From Orobanche coerulescens (Eukaryota > Streptophyta > Magnoliopsida > Lamiales > Orobanchaceae), in NCBI GenBank assembly GCA_033398695.1, contig CM065814.1, forward strand, positions 79,068,358 to 79,132,357: 64,000 nucleotides of DNA. The letters run 5' to 3'. A model generated the notes under the pieces. That model searched no databases. It saw only the letters and a list, made by a program, of their open reading frames with translations, and was not told the DNA's origin. Shown piece by piece: positions 11,582-22,452 of the stretch (position 1 is its first letter; every line of letters begins with the position of its first letter). The position numbers and the translations under genes are program-made.

Positions 11582-13526
11582 TGTCATATCCGCATTTTTA
11601 TTTTCCCGGTATTTTTCATTTTTCCGTGTATTTCTCGTTTGTCGCGACCCTTTTGTATCTTTCAGTGTATTTCTTCCGTCATCTATTGATCTGATTCTCG
11701 TAATTGTTATGCGGAACCGCAGTTTCGGGGTTGCCGTGGATCCATTCTATGTTATTATGCGTTTAGAGATGTTCTGTTTGATGTTTCGTTCATATTCCGT
11801 GCCTAGCGCGCGCTAATTTTTTCTGCATAGCGCACGCTAGAGATCCCTTAGTAGCGCACGCTACGTCTGCTTCGTAGCGCGCGCTAGCGAGCTAAGCCCT
11901 GGGAGTGGCAGTTCTGATTCCAGCCCTCTGGACTAGCGGATTAGCGCACGCTACGTTGTCTAGCAAACGCTAAGATGTCCGGTAGCGTGCGCTAGCGTGA
12001 CTGTCCAGTACTGGACAGTTTGTTCTGGACTCGTTCAGGTTCCCAGGTAGCGCACGCTATAGCTCGATAGCGCGCGCTACTGAGTCGTTGTTAGTGCACT
12101 CTAAATAGTAGTAGCGCACGCTAACGGTCCAGGATAGTGAGTTCTGGACTGTGAAATAACTGGACAGCGCACGCTAACCTTTAGCCGTTAGCGCGCGCTA
12201 AGCCGTGTGACTATATATACCCAGGAGCTGACCTTGGACGTATCTAATTCTCATTTCACCTCCTTCCTCCGCGGCTTTGGCGATTTTGGGTGATTTCTTG
12301 GCGATTTCTTCCTCCAATCATCTCAACCATCATCTTCCTTTAGTTCTTGATGTATTATAATGACATCAACACGAATCTTTCATCCTAATCCAAGGTAAAT
12401 ATTCTTATAACCCTACTTTTGAGTAAATTGGGGGTTTTCGGGTTTTTCTTCGATTCGTTCCATATGGTTTATTAATTCATGTTGAATATGATTAATCTTG
12501 CTAGTATTCTTGTTTTCCTTACGGATTCATGGTATATTTCGTGGTTGTTGCGTATTCGAGAGGGTTCGGTTGTGGTCTGCCCTCGTTGTTATTTTTATAC
12601 GAATATACATGAATCGTAGGTGGGTTTTCGGGTGTATTCCATTTCTGTATTCATTTAGAGTTGGTTGTGATTATGTTCTTCGAAACGTTAGGTTCAGTAC
12701 CGTTGGTTCGTAGCATTCGTCGGTGATTTCCCTTTCCGTTCGTTGCGTCATCAATTATTCGAGGCAAGTATTTTTGGAAACCTTTATGCTTAACGTGAAA
12801 TGGTAATGTATATTGTGTGTGATTTGCTCACCTCGGGAGGGTCCGAAGGGGCCTCGGGGGAATTTATGACTTCACTCTGGATTCACGAGTTTGTTTCACT
12901 AGCCAGCTCGGAAGGGTCCTTAGAGGCCTCGGGTGGGACTTGTGGCTTCATCCCGGTCCTAGGCAAATTGATTGTGACTGTTTGTTTCCGGAAAAGACAT
13001 GTCTGGTTTTGGTTTTTGAGATGATTTGGTGAATTGTACTATGAAATGTGTAAGCGAATGGTTTGCCTTGATTACTTGTACTAGCGTAATTTCTAACCCC
13101 TTTGGGGACCCGTTTTGGGGAAATTCTTCTTATGGATTTCAAGTTATGTTCTGCCGGACGAGCGGGCACTGGGACAGTACGAGGATGTTGGCCAGGGTCG
13201 TTGACATGTGCATTCGAGTCTTCTTATTCCTCTTGTCTATTTCGATATGGTTGTTTCCCGCACTTATAAACTTATAGATTGTACTCGCGAGTACTTAGGC
13301 TTTTCACTCCGAACTTCGTTTTGTATTAACTCAAATTGCTATATTATCGGTTGATATTTATTACGCCGGTTGCTCCGGGCGTATCTTTATATGTTGCATT
13401 ATTTAAATATGTGTGTCCTCGCTAACTGAGATGGTTAGTCGAGTGGTGTTTCCTTGTTTAGCCTGGTGGGTCCCATGTAGGGTCCACGGCACTGTAATAT
13501 ACTTCGAATATCTCGGGGGTGTTACA
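11582..13526 (+). repeat. 5' LTR of element E
   Basis: 1945 bp, TGTCATATCC to GGTGTTACA. It is paired with the split 3' LTR (50358-51692 plus 59277-60000). It has the palindrome array (about 11803-12202), a TATA box CTATATATAC at 12211 and an 18-bp perfect palindrome CTGTCCAGTACTGGACAG at 12001. It has one copy of a roughly 105-bp unit (around 12899-12965, CTCGGGTGGG...GGTCCTAGGC) that is duplicated in the 3' LTR and in F LTRs. Confidence 0.9.
11803..12220 (+). promoter_or_regulatory. TAGCGCACGCTA array and TATA box of LTR E
   Basis: About thirteen copies of the 12-bp motif or one-base variants lie between 11803 and 12202. The last (TAGCGCGCGCTA) ends about 10 bases before CTATATATAC (12211-12220), a strong TATA box. 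Downstream lies pyrimidine-rich untranslated sequence. The array is likely part of the U3 promoter (inference). Confidence 0.7.
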
Positions 13527-13763
13527 GAAAATAGTATCGGAGAACTAGGTTTATGGATACCTAGGCTTGTCGGTTATTTGGGTCTAGTTGTGTTTTGTTT
13601 TGCACATTGTCACACCGCTGCCGCATCTCAGTACTTCCAGTGTTCGTAAGTTTTCTTACTCGATTCTTTGTTTTCTCGTACCGTATTTCCATTTCTTGAA
13701 CTATGGTTATTTTCCCTCTTTTACTTATCATCGAGTTGCTTTTTGCCACCTCTTAACACCAGC
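13527..13763 (+). other. Element E primer site (decayed) and leader
   Basis: TAGTATCGGAGAAC at 13532 occupies the place of the intact TGGTATCAGAGC in element F (38116). The leader up to the gag ATG is homologous to 38111-38346. Confidence 0.75.
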
Positions 13764-14830
13764 ATGGATGCTGGAAGGGGCCGTGGTCGTGGTCGTGGTC
13801 GTGGCCGTGGACGCGGCTGGGGACGTGGTGCAGTCGGTCGGGCGGCCACGTCGCATTCTTCGGGAGCCGGCAGTACCGGTGACCGTCACAGTCATGCTTC
13901 TTCTCAGGAGCACGCCGACCTTGGTATTGCAGCCGTTATGCAGCAAATGGTAAATCAAATGGCGGCGATAGCTCAAGTGGTTCAGAACCCGGATCCGGCC
14001 CATGCTAATCGGAGCGGAGCACACTGTTGGCTCCAAGATGTCATCAAAATGCATCCTCCTCAGTTTTCGGGAGAATCAGACCCGATCGGCTGGGAGGGGT
14101 GGATTAAGGAGATATTTAAAGTCTTCGTTGCCACCAACTGTCCCGAGGACCATAAGGTCCCTATTGCCCAGTACTTTCTCACTGGGGACGCTACATATTG
14201 GTGGGAGGCCGTTGGGCCCAAAGACCATGTTGCTTCTTGGGCCGAATTTTAGGAATTGATGGAGATTGAATATTGCCCGTGACCGGTTAGACAGGCTCGA
14301 GTCCATATCTTCTATGATGATCAACCACGGGATATTCCCGTATCCCAAGCTATTGCCGATTTTAACAAGGAGTTGGGCTATGTGAAGACCTAGGTTGTCG
14401 AGGAGAGCGACAAAATTTTCCATTTTTCCAGGCGGATGAAACTGTCAATTCGGGACTACATGTCCGGGCTCGTCTGTACTATTTTGAAAGATTATCAGAG
14501 TCGAGCTCTAGCCTAGGATATGTGTGTGACGTCCAGTGCTGCGGTTCGGGAGAGTAAGAAATAGAAATCTAACGGAAATTTCTCGGGTCACAAGGGTGGA
14601 GGTCAGCAGAAGTCTCAGTCTGCAAATATTCCTGGAGGTAATTGAACTCGTTTCTCTGGGGGCTATCGGGGTATTGCCAGTGCTCCGTTTGGGATATCAA
14701 ATGCTTTAACTGTGGCAAGCCGGGCCATCAGAACCGGGAGTGTCCTCGTCCGCCTCTAACTTGTCATACTTGTGGTCATTCGGGCCACAAGGCTTCCTTT
14801 TGTGAGCGGGCAAGATAGCATTTTGGTGCT
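13764..14830 (+). pseudogene. Element E gag (nucleocapsid/capsid), broken
   Basis: Starts at ATG 13764 (MDAGRGRG), an Arg-Gly-rich N-terminus, then the capsid core with DVIKMHPPQFSGESDP and DPIGWEGWIKEI, and ends with two CCHC zinc knuckles around 14705-14805 that bind the RNA genome in the virus-like particle. Compared with the F copy, CAG codons became TAG at 14250 and about 14563, and further stops occur at about 14281, 14391, 14515, 14642 and 14816, with a frameshift near 14690. It cannot make a full Gag. The upstream Met at 13668 is in frame but lies in the leader and is not the likely start. Confidence 0.85.
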
Positions 14831-14857
14831 CAGTATCCAGCACCTAGAGAGCCGAGT

Positions 14858-16155
14858 GTGAACCAAGGCTCGTTTGCTCCGCAGCCTCCGCTGAGTGCCG
14901 GTCGAGGTAGAGGACGGGGTCAGCCCGCTAGAGGAGGAGCTTCCAATGTCGGCTCTTCCCAGCCGCGTATCTATGAGATGAGGAGGGCCGATGATCCAGC
15001 AGCTACTATGGCGACAGGTACCGTTCATATCCATTCTCATCCTGTCACTGTGCTTTTCGATTCTGGTGCTACATATTCGTTCATATCGCTGGAGTGTGTG
15101 CGCCGGTTGAGTCTCGACTGTTTGTCGCCTTGCGAGTCTTTCATCGTTAAACTTCCTAGCGGTGATAGGATCGTTGGCGATCGAGAGGTCCGAAACTGCT
15201 CTGTGTTTATATATGAGAGATCTTGGCTCTCTAATCTTATTGTCATTAATACTGAGGGTGAGGATTTGATTCTCGGGGATGATTGGCTCGAGCGGCATGG
15301 CGCAATCATGAACTACCGCACGAGAATCATCACTATCTTATCCGAGGATGGCACCGAGCACTCTTTCGCGGGATGAAAGAGGGGAAACCAGAAGTTCATT
15401 ATTAATGCCTTGAAGGCGATGAGTCTCTTGCGAAAGGGGTGTACTGGTTATTGGTGCTATCTCTTGAAGGCGGAGGATGGTGGAGTCGAGCTCTCGTTGA
15501 TTCCAGTCGTTAATGAGTTTCCTGATGTATTTCCTGACAAGTTACCGGGATTGCCACTAGATCGTGAGGTCGAGTTTGCTATAGAGTTAGAGCCGGGCGC
15601 GGCTCCGATTTCGAAGACGCCGTATCGCATGGCACCTTCAGAGATGGCCGAGTTGAAGAAGCAGTTGAGTGAGCTTCTTGAGTCGGGGTATGTTCGACCG
15701 AGTGCCTCGCCTTGGGGCGCACCGGTCCTGTTTGTGCGAAAGAAGGATGGTTCACTGCGTTTGTGTATCGACTATCTCGAAAACAAGGTGACCATCAAGA
15801 ACAAGTATCCTTTGCCGATGATTGATGACTTGTTCGATCAGTTGCAGGGAGCTGCGGTGTTCTCGAAGATTGATTTGAGATCGGGGTACTATCAGCTCCG
15901 GGTGAGGGAGTTCGATGTGCCGAAAACAACTTTTCGGACGAGATACGGACATTATGAGTTCGTAGTTATGCCTTTCGGGTTAACTAATGCGCCGGCGGTG
16001 TTCATGCAGTTGATGAACAAAGTCTTTATCGAGTATTTGGATAAGTGTGTCGTCGTATTTATTGATGATATTCTTGTTTATTCGAGGAACGAGGAAGAGC
16101 ATGCCCATCATTTGCGAGTAGTGTTAGACATTTTGAGAACCGAGCAATTCTATGC
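14858..16155 (+). pseudogene. Element E protease and reverse transcriptase, broken
   Basis: The protease core DSGATYSFIS is at about 15060 and the ILGDDWLERHGA flap-side motif at about 15270. CGA became TGA at 15374. The reverse transcriptase begins with [13 protein letters not shown] (about 15560), has [20 protein letters not shown], the YQL and PFGLTNAP blocks and the catalytic FIDDILVYS box (about 16060). A 3-base in-frame deletion is in IDYRELNK. The RT breaks off at 16155, where 542 bases present in F (thumb, connection and most of RNase H) are missing at an AAAGT microhomology. Confidence 0.87.
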
Positions 16156-17269
16156 AAAGTCTGAAATACATATTTACTCAGCGGGAGTTGAATATGAGGC
16201 AGAGGAGGTGGTTAGAATTGATTAAGGATTATGACCTCGAAATCCTTTATCATCCGGGCAAGGCGAACGTCGTGGCCGACGCCTTGAGTTGGAAACCGGT
16301 TGCGTTGCGAACGCTTGAGATCCTCACGTCTCAGCTGAGCTTTGGCGGGTTTTGATCGAGTTAGATGTTGAGGTTTTGTTGCCCGGAGCTGTCGGGCAAC
16401 TTTGTGCTTTAGAGATTTCGTCGTCTTTGATCGATGAAATTAAGCTCAAGTAGTTGGAGGATCCGATGATTACTCAAATCCGAGAGAACGTCCTTAAGGG
16501 AAAGTCTCCCGGGTTTGTGATTCATGAGGATGGTGTTTTGAGATTCCAGAGTCGGCTTTGTGTGCGAGCGACCCGGAGAGTAAACAGAGCATTTTGCGTG
16601 AGGCCCATGCTACACCTTACTCCATTCATCCTGGTTCGAGTAAGATGTACAAGGACCTGAGGAGGAATTTCTGGTGGAATGATATGAAGGGAGAGGTCGC
16701 GCAGTTTGTAGCGAGATGTTTGAATTGTCAGCAGGTCAAAATCGAGCATCAGCGACTGGCTGGGTTATTGCAGTCACTTCCCATTCCGGAATGGAAATGG
16801 GAAGATATATCGATGGATTTCATTACGAGTTTGCCGAGATCGAGGTCGGGCATGAATATGGTCTGGGTGATTGTTGATCGTCTGACCAAGTCGGCACATT
16901 TTCTGGCCATCAAGGACACTTGGAGCCCGGAGAAGTTGGCTCGTTTGTTTATCGCGCAGATTGTGAGGCTTCACGGTACTTCGAAGTCTATTGTTTTGGA
17001 TCGTGATGGCCATTTTGTATGGCACTTTTGGTAGGCGGTGCATAAGGCGTTCGGTACTCGTTTGCGTTTGAGTACCTCTTTTCATCCCTAGTCGGATGGA
17101 CAGTCAGAACGCAGTATTCAGACGTTCGAGGATATGTTGCGTGCTTGTGCTCTCGATTGGAGCAGTGACTGGGAAAAGCATTTGCCATTGATCGAATTCA
17201 CGTACAACAATAGTTGGCACGCGTCGATTCGGATGGCACCGTATGAGACACTTTATGGGCGGCGTTGTC
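16156..17269 (+). pseudogene. Element E RNase H remnant and integrase N-terminal half
   Basis: Resumes after the internal deletion with the end of RNase H and the [19 protein letters not shown] and ANVVADALS segments. The integrase zinc-binding HHCC part (HATPYSIHPGSS...CLNCQQVK) and first catalytic Asp (SMDFITSLP) follow. It carries stops at about 16352, 16450, 17031 and 17087 (two are CAG to TAG versus F) and small indels. It ends at the TTGTC duplication where element H inserted; the rest of integrase is at 49732-50322. Confidence 0.85.
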
Positions 17270-19516
17270 TGTAATATCCGGTTGTAATTTAGTCATTATC
17301 ATTCAGTAATTTAATTCGTTAATTTTAGTTTTTTGGCGGAAGTCCATCTTAGCAACTCTATTGTTACCTTTTCGTAATTCCGAGAATGATTAATTCTACA
17401 CTTTTTGTCATCCCAGTTCGTCTCGGTGTCGTTCTGTTGAGTTCCGTGTTCTTAAGCGACTTTTCCACGTATGAGTTCGACTTTGTAAAATCACCATTAA
17501 TTTTTGGAAACTCCAAAAATTCTGAATCTATGCAATATTATAAAGCATCAAGTTAGCTTTCCAATGGTTCAAACGGTGAGTCAATCGGAGTCCGGACGAG
17601 GGAGTTATGGTCGAAATAGCTAAGACACACAAATATTGCAGTTTTGGCCGACCCGCCTGTACCGGGGGCCGCGGCTCCTGCCGGCAGGGCCGCGGCACAC
17701 TGCCGAGTCACTTCCGCAGCACACTCATCCGGGACGCGGCACACTGCCGAGCACTGGGGGCAGATTTCGGCCCTGTGCCGCGGCACACTCGGCCGGGCCG
17801 CGGCACACAGTGCAGTCTGCACTATAACTTCGTTTTTTGAGAAGAAAAACTCATTTCTTCATCCTACATCCGAGAGAGAGGGTTTGTGGGAGAAATTTTC
17901 ATCATCAATCACTTGAATACTCGACTCTTCATCATTTTCATTCGGTTGTGAAGCTTGGATCGTCGATCTAACGCGTGTTCATCGAATCAAAGTGTTTGGA
18001 TCTTCATAGGTAATTTTCTCAAACATCTTGGATTTCGATTTTTGTTGAGATATGGTGTTTTGGATGTTATAATCATGTTGTATGAGGAGATATACATATG
18101 ATTATGAGTATGTATGAATATTCATCGGATTATTGAAAGGTTATTCAAGAACACTTTGAATATTGAGTTGGATTTGGGGATTTTCGATTAATTGTTGTTG
18201 AAATCACGAATTTGGATATTCATATTGGATTATTGATCGTATTGAAGATGTTTTGTTGGTTTGAAACACTTCTTGGGGATTTGATATTAGTATTACTGAG
18301 GTTTGGTTGTAAACAATCGAAGTTTGGCCTCAACGTGTTCGATATAATGCCCCAATGAACTTGGTTTAGTCGTATCGACGTTTTGAGTTAGTTATATTCG
18401 TGTTTGACTCGTATGTTGAACGGATTGTTGGTAATTGTGTTATTCAAGGTTGTTCGAGCGACCGGTAGTTTCATTAGGACGTTGTTTGAGAGAGATTGTA
18501 TCATCACCGGTGTTAAGGTAAGTTAATTCTTACTCAGTTAAAGGGATATTCATTCCTTTCGTTGTTGTTCATTCATAATCATAACTCATTCATATTGTAC
18601 TAACCGTATCGAGACTTGTCATTGTCAATTAATCACTTGATCCACGAGCAGCGGTTCCAATTATTTCATTGAGCTATCATTCATTTCACTGTCATTTCAT
18701 CTCGGTGAGTCATTATTGATTTCGATGTCACTTTTGTTATCTCGTGGCATTCCGGGTCAAACTGGCGTGCCGGTTGGTATGTGTAGGATTTTCATGTCGG
18801 GCACATATTAAGTCATGTGTTGGTTGTTGGCCTCACATTGGACTGTGCACACGAGAAGATCACTTCGTGAGACTGATTAGGTACAAGACCACACGTGTAT
18901 TCGATCGATACTCGATGGTGGCTTGTGCATGAACACATTTCCATCCCGGGCATAGTGTGGCGCCACCCTTTGACCCGTACCGTTAGTTGATTCATACAGC
19001 ATGTTTGATTGCATATGTTTTCAAGAAGATTGGGTTATAATCTAACTGATTCATTTTTGATCGAACTTGTGGTTTATACAGCATATATATGATTGTGTTT
19101 ATTCAACTCTTGAGGGTTGTTGTTCTGTGTAACTGACCCCGTTGGGGGATTTTGTTTTTCAGGTCGTGGCAAGGCTAAGGCACGGGAAGATAACGTTGAC
19201 GGTGAGGAGTCCCAGTGATACTAGTAGGTGGCCCCAGTCCTTTCATTCACCGTGTTTCCTTATTTTATTTCCGCTGTAGATTTCCGTTTGGATTTTGAGT
19301 TCATTCAGTGTTGTATATTTTATCTCCATATAAAATATACTTGTATTTGGTCATTTCCTTGGGTGTGTTGTATGAAACTCCTCATCGAAGTAATTAATGA
19401 TGTAATGTGGTTCGGTACTACATTTACCCTGTGTATTTCATTCATTTTCACTCGCCTGGTGGGTCCTAGTCGGGGGTCCACGACACTATAATATCCTCCT
19501 AGTTTAGGGTGTTACA
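17270..19516 (+). repeat. 5' LTR of element H
   Basis: 2247 bp, paired with 47502-49731. It has a CpG-rich cluster of CCGCGGCACAC-type motifs at about 17668-17808, followed by CTATAACTTCG at about 17821 as the likely TATA region. Low-complexity TTCATT-rich sequence lies at about 18545-18720. No genes. Confidence 0.92.
17668..17830 (+). promoter_or_regulatory. CCGCGGCAC motif cluster and TATA of LTR H
   Basis: Repeated GCCGCGGCACAC and related GC-rich words occur just upstream of a TATAA. The 3' LTR copy (about 47897-48030) is one unit shorter. The arrangement parallels LTR A, where the same words precede CCTATATC. Confidence 0.55.
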
Positions 19517-19520
19517 GAGT

Positions 19521-19532
19521 TGGTATCAGAGC
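19521..19532 (+). other. Element H primer-binding site
   Basis: TGGTATCAGAGC, four bases after the LTR end, is the complement of the 3' end of plant initiator tRNA-Met. Confidence 0.9.
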
Positions 19533-19952
19533 GTGGTTTTGAATACTACCTTCCGAATCATGTCTCATTTGAAATCATCGTTCATCAGACTAGTATCATT
19601 GGACTTTCACATCACGTGTGACCTGTGCAAGAGCTGAGCCATTCAGACCAAAGAATAGTAAGATTTCTTCATTTATCATTTTCATTTTAATCATGTTGAT
19701 CATTTTAACTCATTAATCACTCAATTCATTTCATCACTCAGTTGTTGATCTTGATAATCATATCATTAATCTTGTTAACTTGTTCAAGATAATCATTTCA
19801 AGAATTTCATCAGATAATCACGTCACCTCAATTGATCATTCATGTAATCTTTGTGTTTTGGCGCGTATGCTCATTTTCATCATTTCATAACGTAATCATA
19901 ATGTGATATTCATGCGAGATATATAATCATTTAGTGACTTTTACACTTCAGT

Positions 19953-21246
19953 ATGGAAAGAGCGGGCAGAGGACGCAGGGGAAGAGGCCGCGGTGCGGGC
20001 CGAAACCCGAGAGCTCGTGTGAATACACATACGTATGCTAGGAACAATGCTAATTCATCGAGCAGTGCTGCTGCCACTCATTCACCTGGGCATAATCATT
20101 CACTATCAGGGAGTCGTACCCGAGACACAGCTCATTCAGAAGGTGTTCGGGTTGATCCACTCGCTTTTATGCAGGGCATGATTGCCCAAATGACTCAGAT
20201 GACACAACTGATGGAAACGATGCATAACTCAGCTACTCAGAATCAACAGGCTCCTCCGCCGCCACCTCAGAGGCAAGAGAGGGGTGTGAGCAGTATCATT
20301 GGCGACATCTCTCGCCAAAGACCACCTACTTTTGAGGTTCATACAATCGGCGGATATCATTCACGGCTTGAGCATTTCGAGAAACTGTTTGCTATGGTGG
20401 GTATCGTGAGGACCTGAGTTTGATCGCGACTTACTATCTGGGTAAGAGCGCTCATTCATGGTGGTTATCGTTGAAGCCCACCAACGGATTTTATACTTGG
20501 GAACAATTCAAGACTCTCATGATGGAGAGGTATTATCCGGCCCCACTCAAAGAGGCCAAGTTATCAGAATTACTCACTCCCGACCCATCGGCGGACGACG
20601 ATGTTCTCACCATCGCCGAGAAATTTCAGGAGCTACTTCCTCTCGCCTCGTCCATTATTCATTCTGAGGCGGACAAGATCAAATATTTCAGCAAGAGGTT
20701 GAAACCTCGTATGCCACTACAGTTGCTTAATCATCATTGCACCACCCTGGCCGAATTCATCGAGAAAGCTCTTACTTATGAGCTTACTGCTAAGGAGATT
20801 GCGAAGCAGCAACCTTCATCTGCTGGCAAGAAGTCAAAGAATCGTAATCAGTCTGACGGCAGTCAGGCCACTTTCAAGAAACCTCGTGCGGGCTCTACTT
20901 TTTCTGAGCGACCTCCTATGGTGCCTAAACCCGCGGAATCTCAGTCCCGAGCGGCCAGTTCGGCCATCACCTATTTCAACTGTGAAGAACAGGGTCATTT
21001 CAGTACTAAGTGTCCGAGGCAGACTGTCACATGCCATAACTGTGGAATTGTGGGGCATAGGGCCCGTTTTTGCCGAAGGGACTCTAAACCCACTTCGGCG
21101 ACATCTCAGGCCCCAAACCAGTCAGCAGTTCCGAATCAGGCCACTCAGTCCGCGTCGTTTAAGACGACAGGATCTAACAAAGGCGGAGCCAAGAGCTATC
21201 ATACGGGAGCGTCTGGTTCGGGGCCGGCAAGCCCCGAATTTATGAG
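19953..21246 (+). pseudogene. Element H gag, broken by two frameshifts
   Basis: Begins MERAGRGRRGRGRGAG at ATG 19953. The basic Gly/Arg start is followed by Ser/His-rich sequence, a MIAQMTQMTQLMETM helix, then the capsid region (SWWLSLKP, WEQFKTLMMERYYP) typical of the retrotransposon gag domain. Two zinc knuckles are at about 20970-21080 (the first is altered to FNCEEQGHFSTKC; the second is CHNCGIVGHRARFC). A frameshift lies near 20410 and another just before 21240. It would form the RNA-packaging particle if intact. Confidence 0.88.
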
Positions 21247-22361
21247 ATGAAGACGACCGACGATCCAGAGGACCGGATGATCTCAGGTATACTCGATATT
21301 CTATCTCAACCTGTGTGTACCCTTTTTGATACTGGTGCATCACATTCTTTTATTTCCGAATCATGCTTGAGTAGACTACGTCTGGGTAGTGCTACTAGTT
21401 GTGAGCCTTATGTCATCGGTCTACCTGATGGTAGAAGAATTATCGGGAATCGTGAGATTAAGGATTGTCCGATTCAGCTTCATGGCCGTGATTGGTTAGC
21501 AGACCTAATCATTGTAGATTTTCCGAGAGACGACGTCATTCTGGGTATTGATTGGATGGATCGTCACGATGCCGTCATTAGCGTCCGTAAGCGTTTGGTC
21601 ACTATCATTTCAGACGATGGGGTCGAATATGTTTTTCAGGGAGGTAATCGCAACTGTTCCGGGAGAGTCATCAACTTGATGAAAGCAGTGAAATTACTCA
21701 ATCAGGGGTGTGTCGGTTATTGGTGCTATATGACTAAGACCGACAAATCATCAGTAATATTGGAGGATATTCCGGTAGTGAGAGATTATGCCGATGTCTT
21801 TCCAGACAAGTTACCTAGTTTGCCTCCACAGAGAGATGTGGAATTCACGATTGAGTTGGAGCCTGGTACGTCCCCAATATCGAAGTCACCGTACCGGATG
21901 GCCCCGACCAAAATGCTGGAACTAAAGAATCAATTGGAGGATTTGACCGAGAAGGGTTATATCCGGCCGACTGCGCCTCCGTGGGGAGCACCGGTATTAT
22001 TTGTCAAGAAAAAGGACGGTTCTTTCCGTTTGTGATTTGATTACCGAGAGCTGAACAAGGTGACGATCAAGAATAAATATCCCCTACCCCTTATTGATGA
22101 TCTTTTGGATCAACTTCAGGGAGCTTCAGTATTTTCCAAGATCGATTTAAGATCTGGGTATCATCAGTTGCGAATCCGAGAGTCGGATATTGCTAGGACG
22201 ACATTCCGAATAGGCTATGGTCATTATGAGTTTGTGGTAATGCCGTTTGGGTTAACTAATGCACCTGCAGTATTCATGGAGTTAATGAATCGAGTTTTCA
22301 TCGACTATTTAGATCGGTTCGTGGTTGTCTTCATTGATGACATTTTAATTTATTCTCGTAA
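21247..22361 (+). pseudogene. Element H protease and N-terminal reverse transcriptase
   Basis: Protease active site FDTGASHSFIS (about 21330) and ILGIDWMDRHDAVIS. The RT follows with [33 protein letters not shown], a TGA stop at 22033 in place of the Cys codon before the FDYRELNK motif, then [30 protein letters not shown] and the catalytic FIDDILIYS box ending at about 22358. It then changes abruptly to F-family sequence in another frame. The rest of H pol is at 45219. Confidence 0.9.
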
Positions 22362-22452
22362 CCTTGAGTCGGAAACCGGTTGCGTTGCGAACGCTTGAGG
22401 TCCTTACATCTCAGTCTGAGCTTTGGCGGTCTTTGATCGAGTTAGATGTTCA
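22362..22452 (+). pseudogene. Left stub of truncated F copy (end of RNase H)
   Basis: From CCTTGAGTCGGAAACCGG the sequence is F family (compare 41420-41510), encoding [16 protein letters not shown]. It stops at the GTTCA/GTTGA target site of the copia element G and continues at 34410. This is the 5' truncated part of a second F internal domain. Confidence 0.85.

Noticed and set aside
13588..13953. 121-residue frame over the E gag start
   Set aside because: Alternate frame of the Arg-Gly-rich gag beginning; the valine-rich reading is a shadow of GGTCGT repeats.
20778..21245. 155-residue Arg/Ser-rich frame overlapping H gag
   Set aside because: Shifted frame of the gag zinc-knuckle region; the knuckles read in the other frame.
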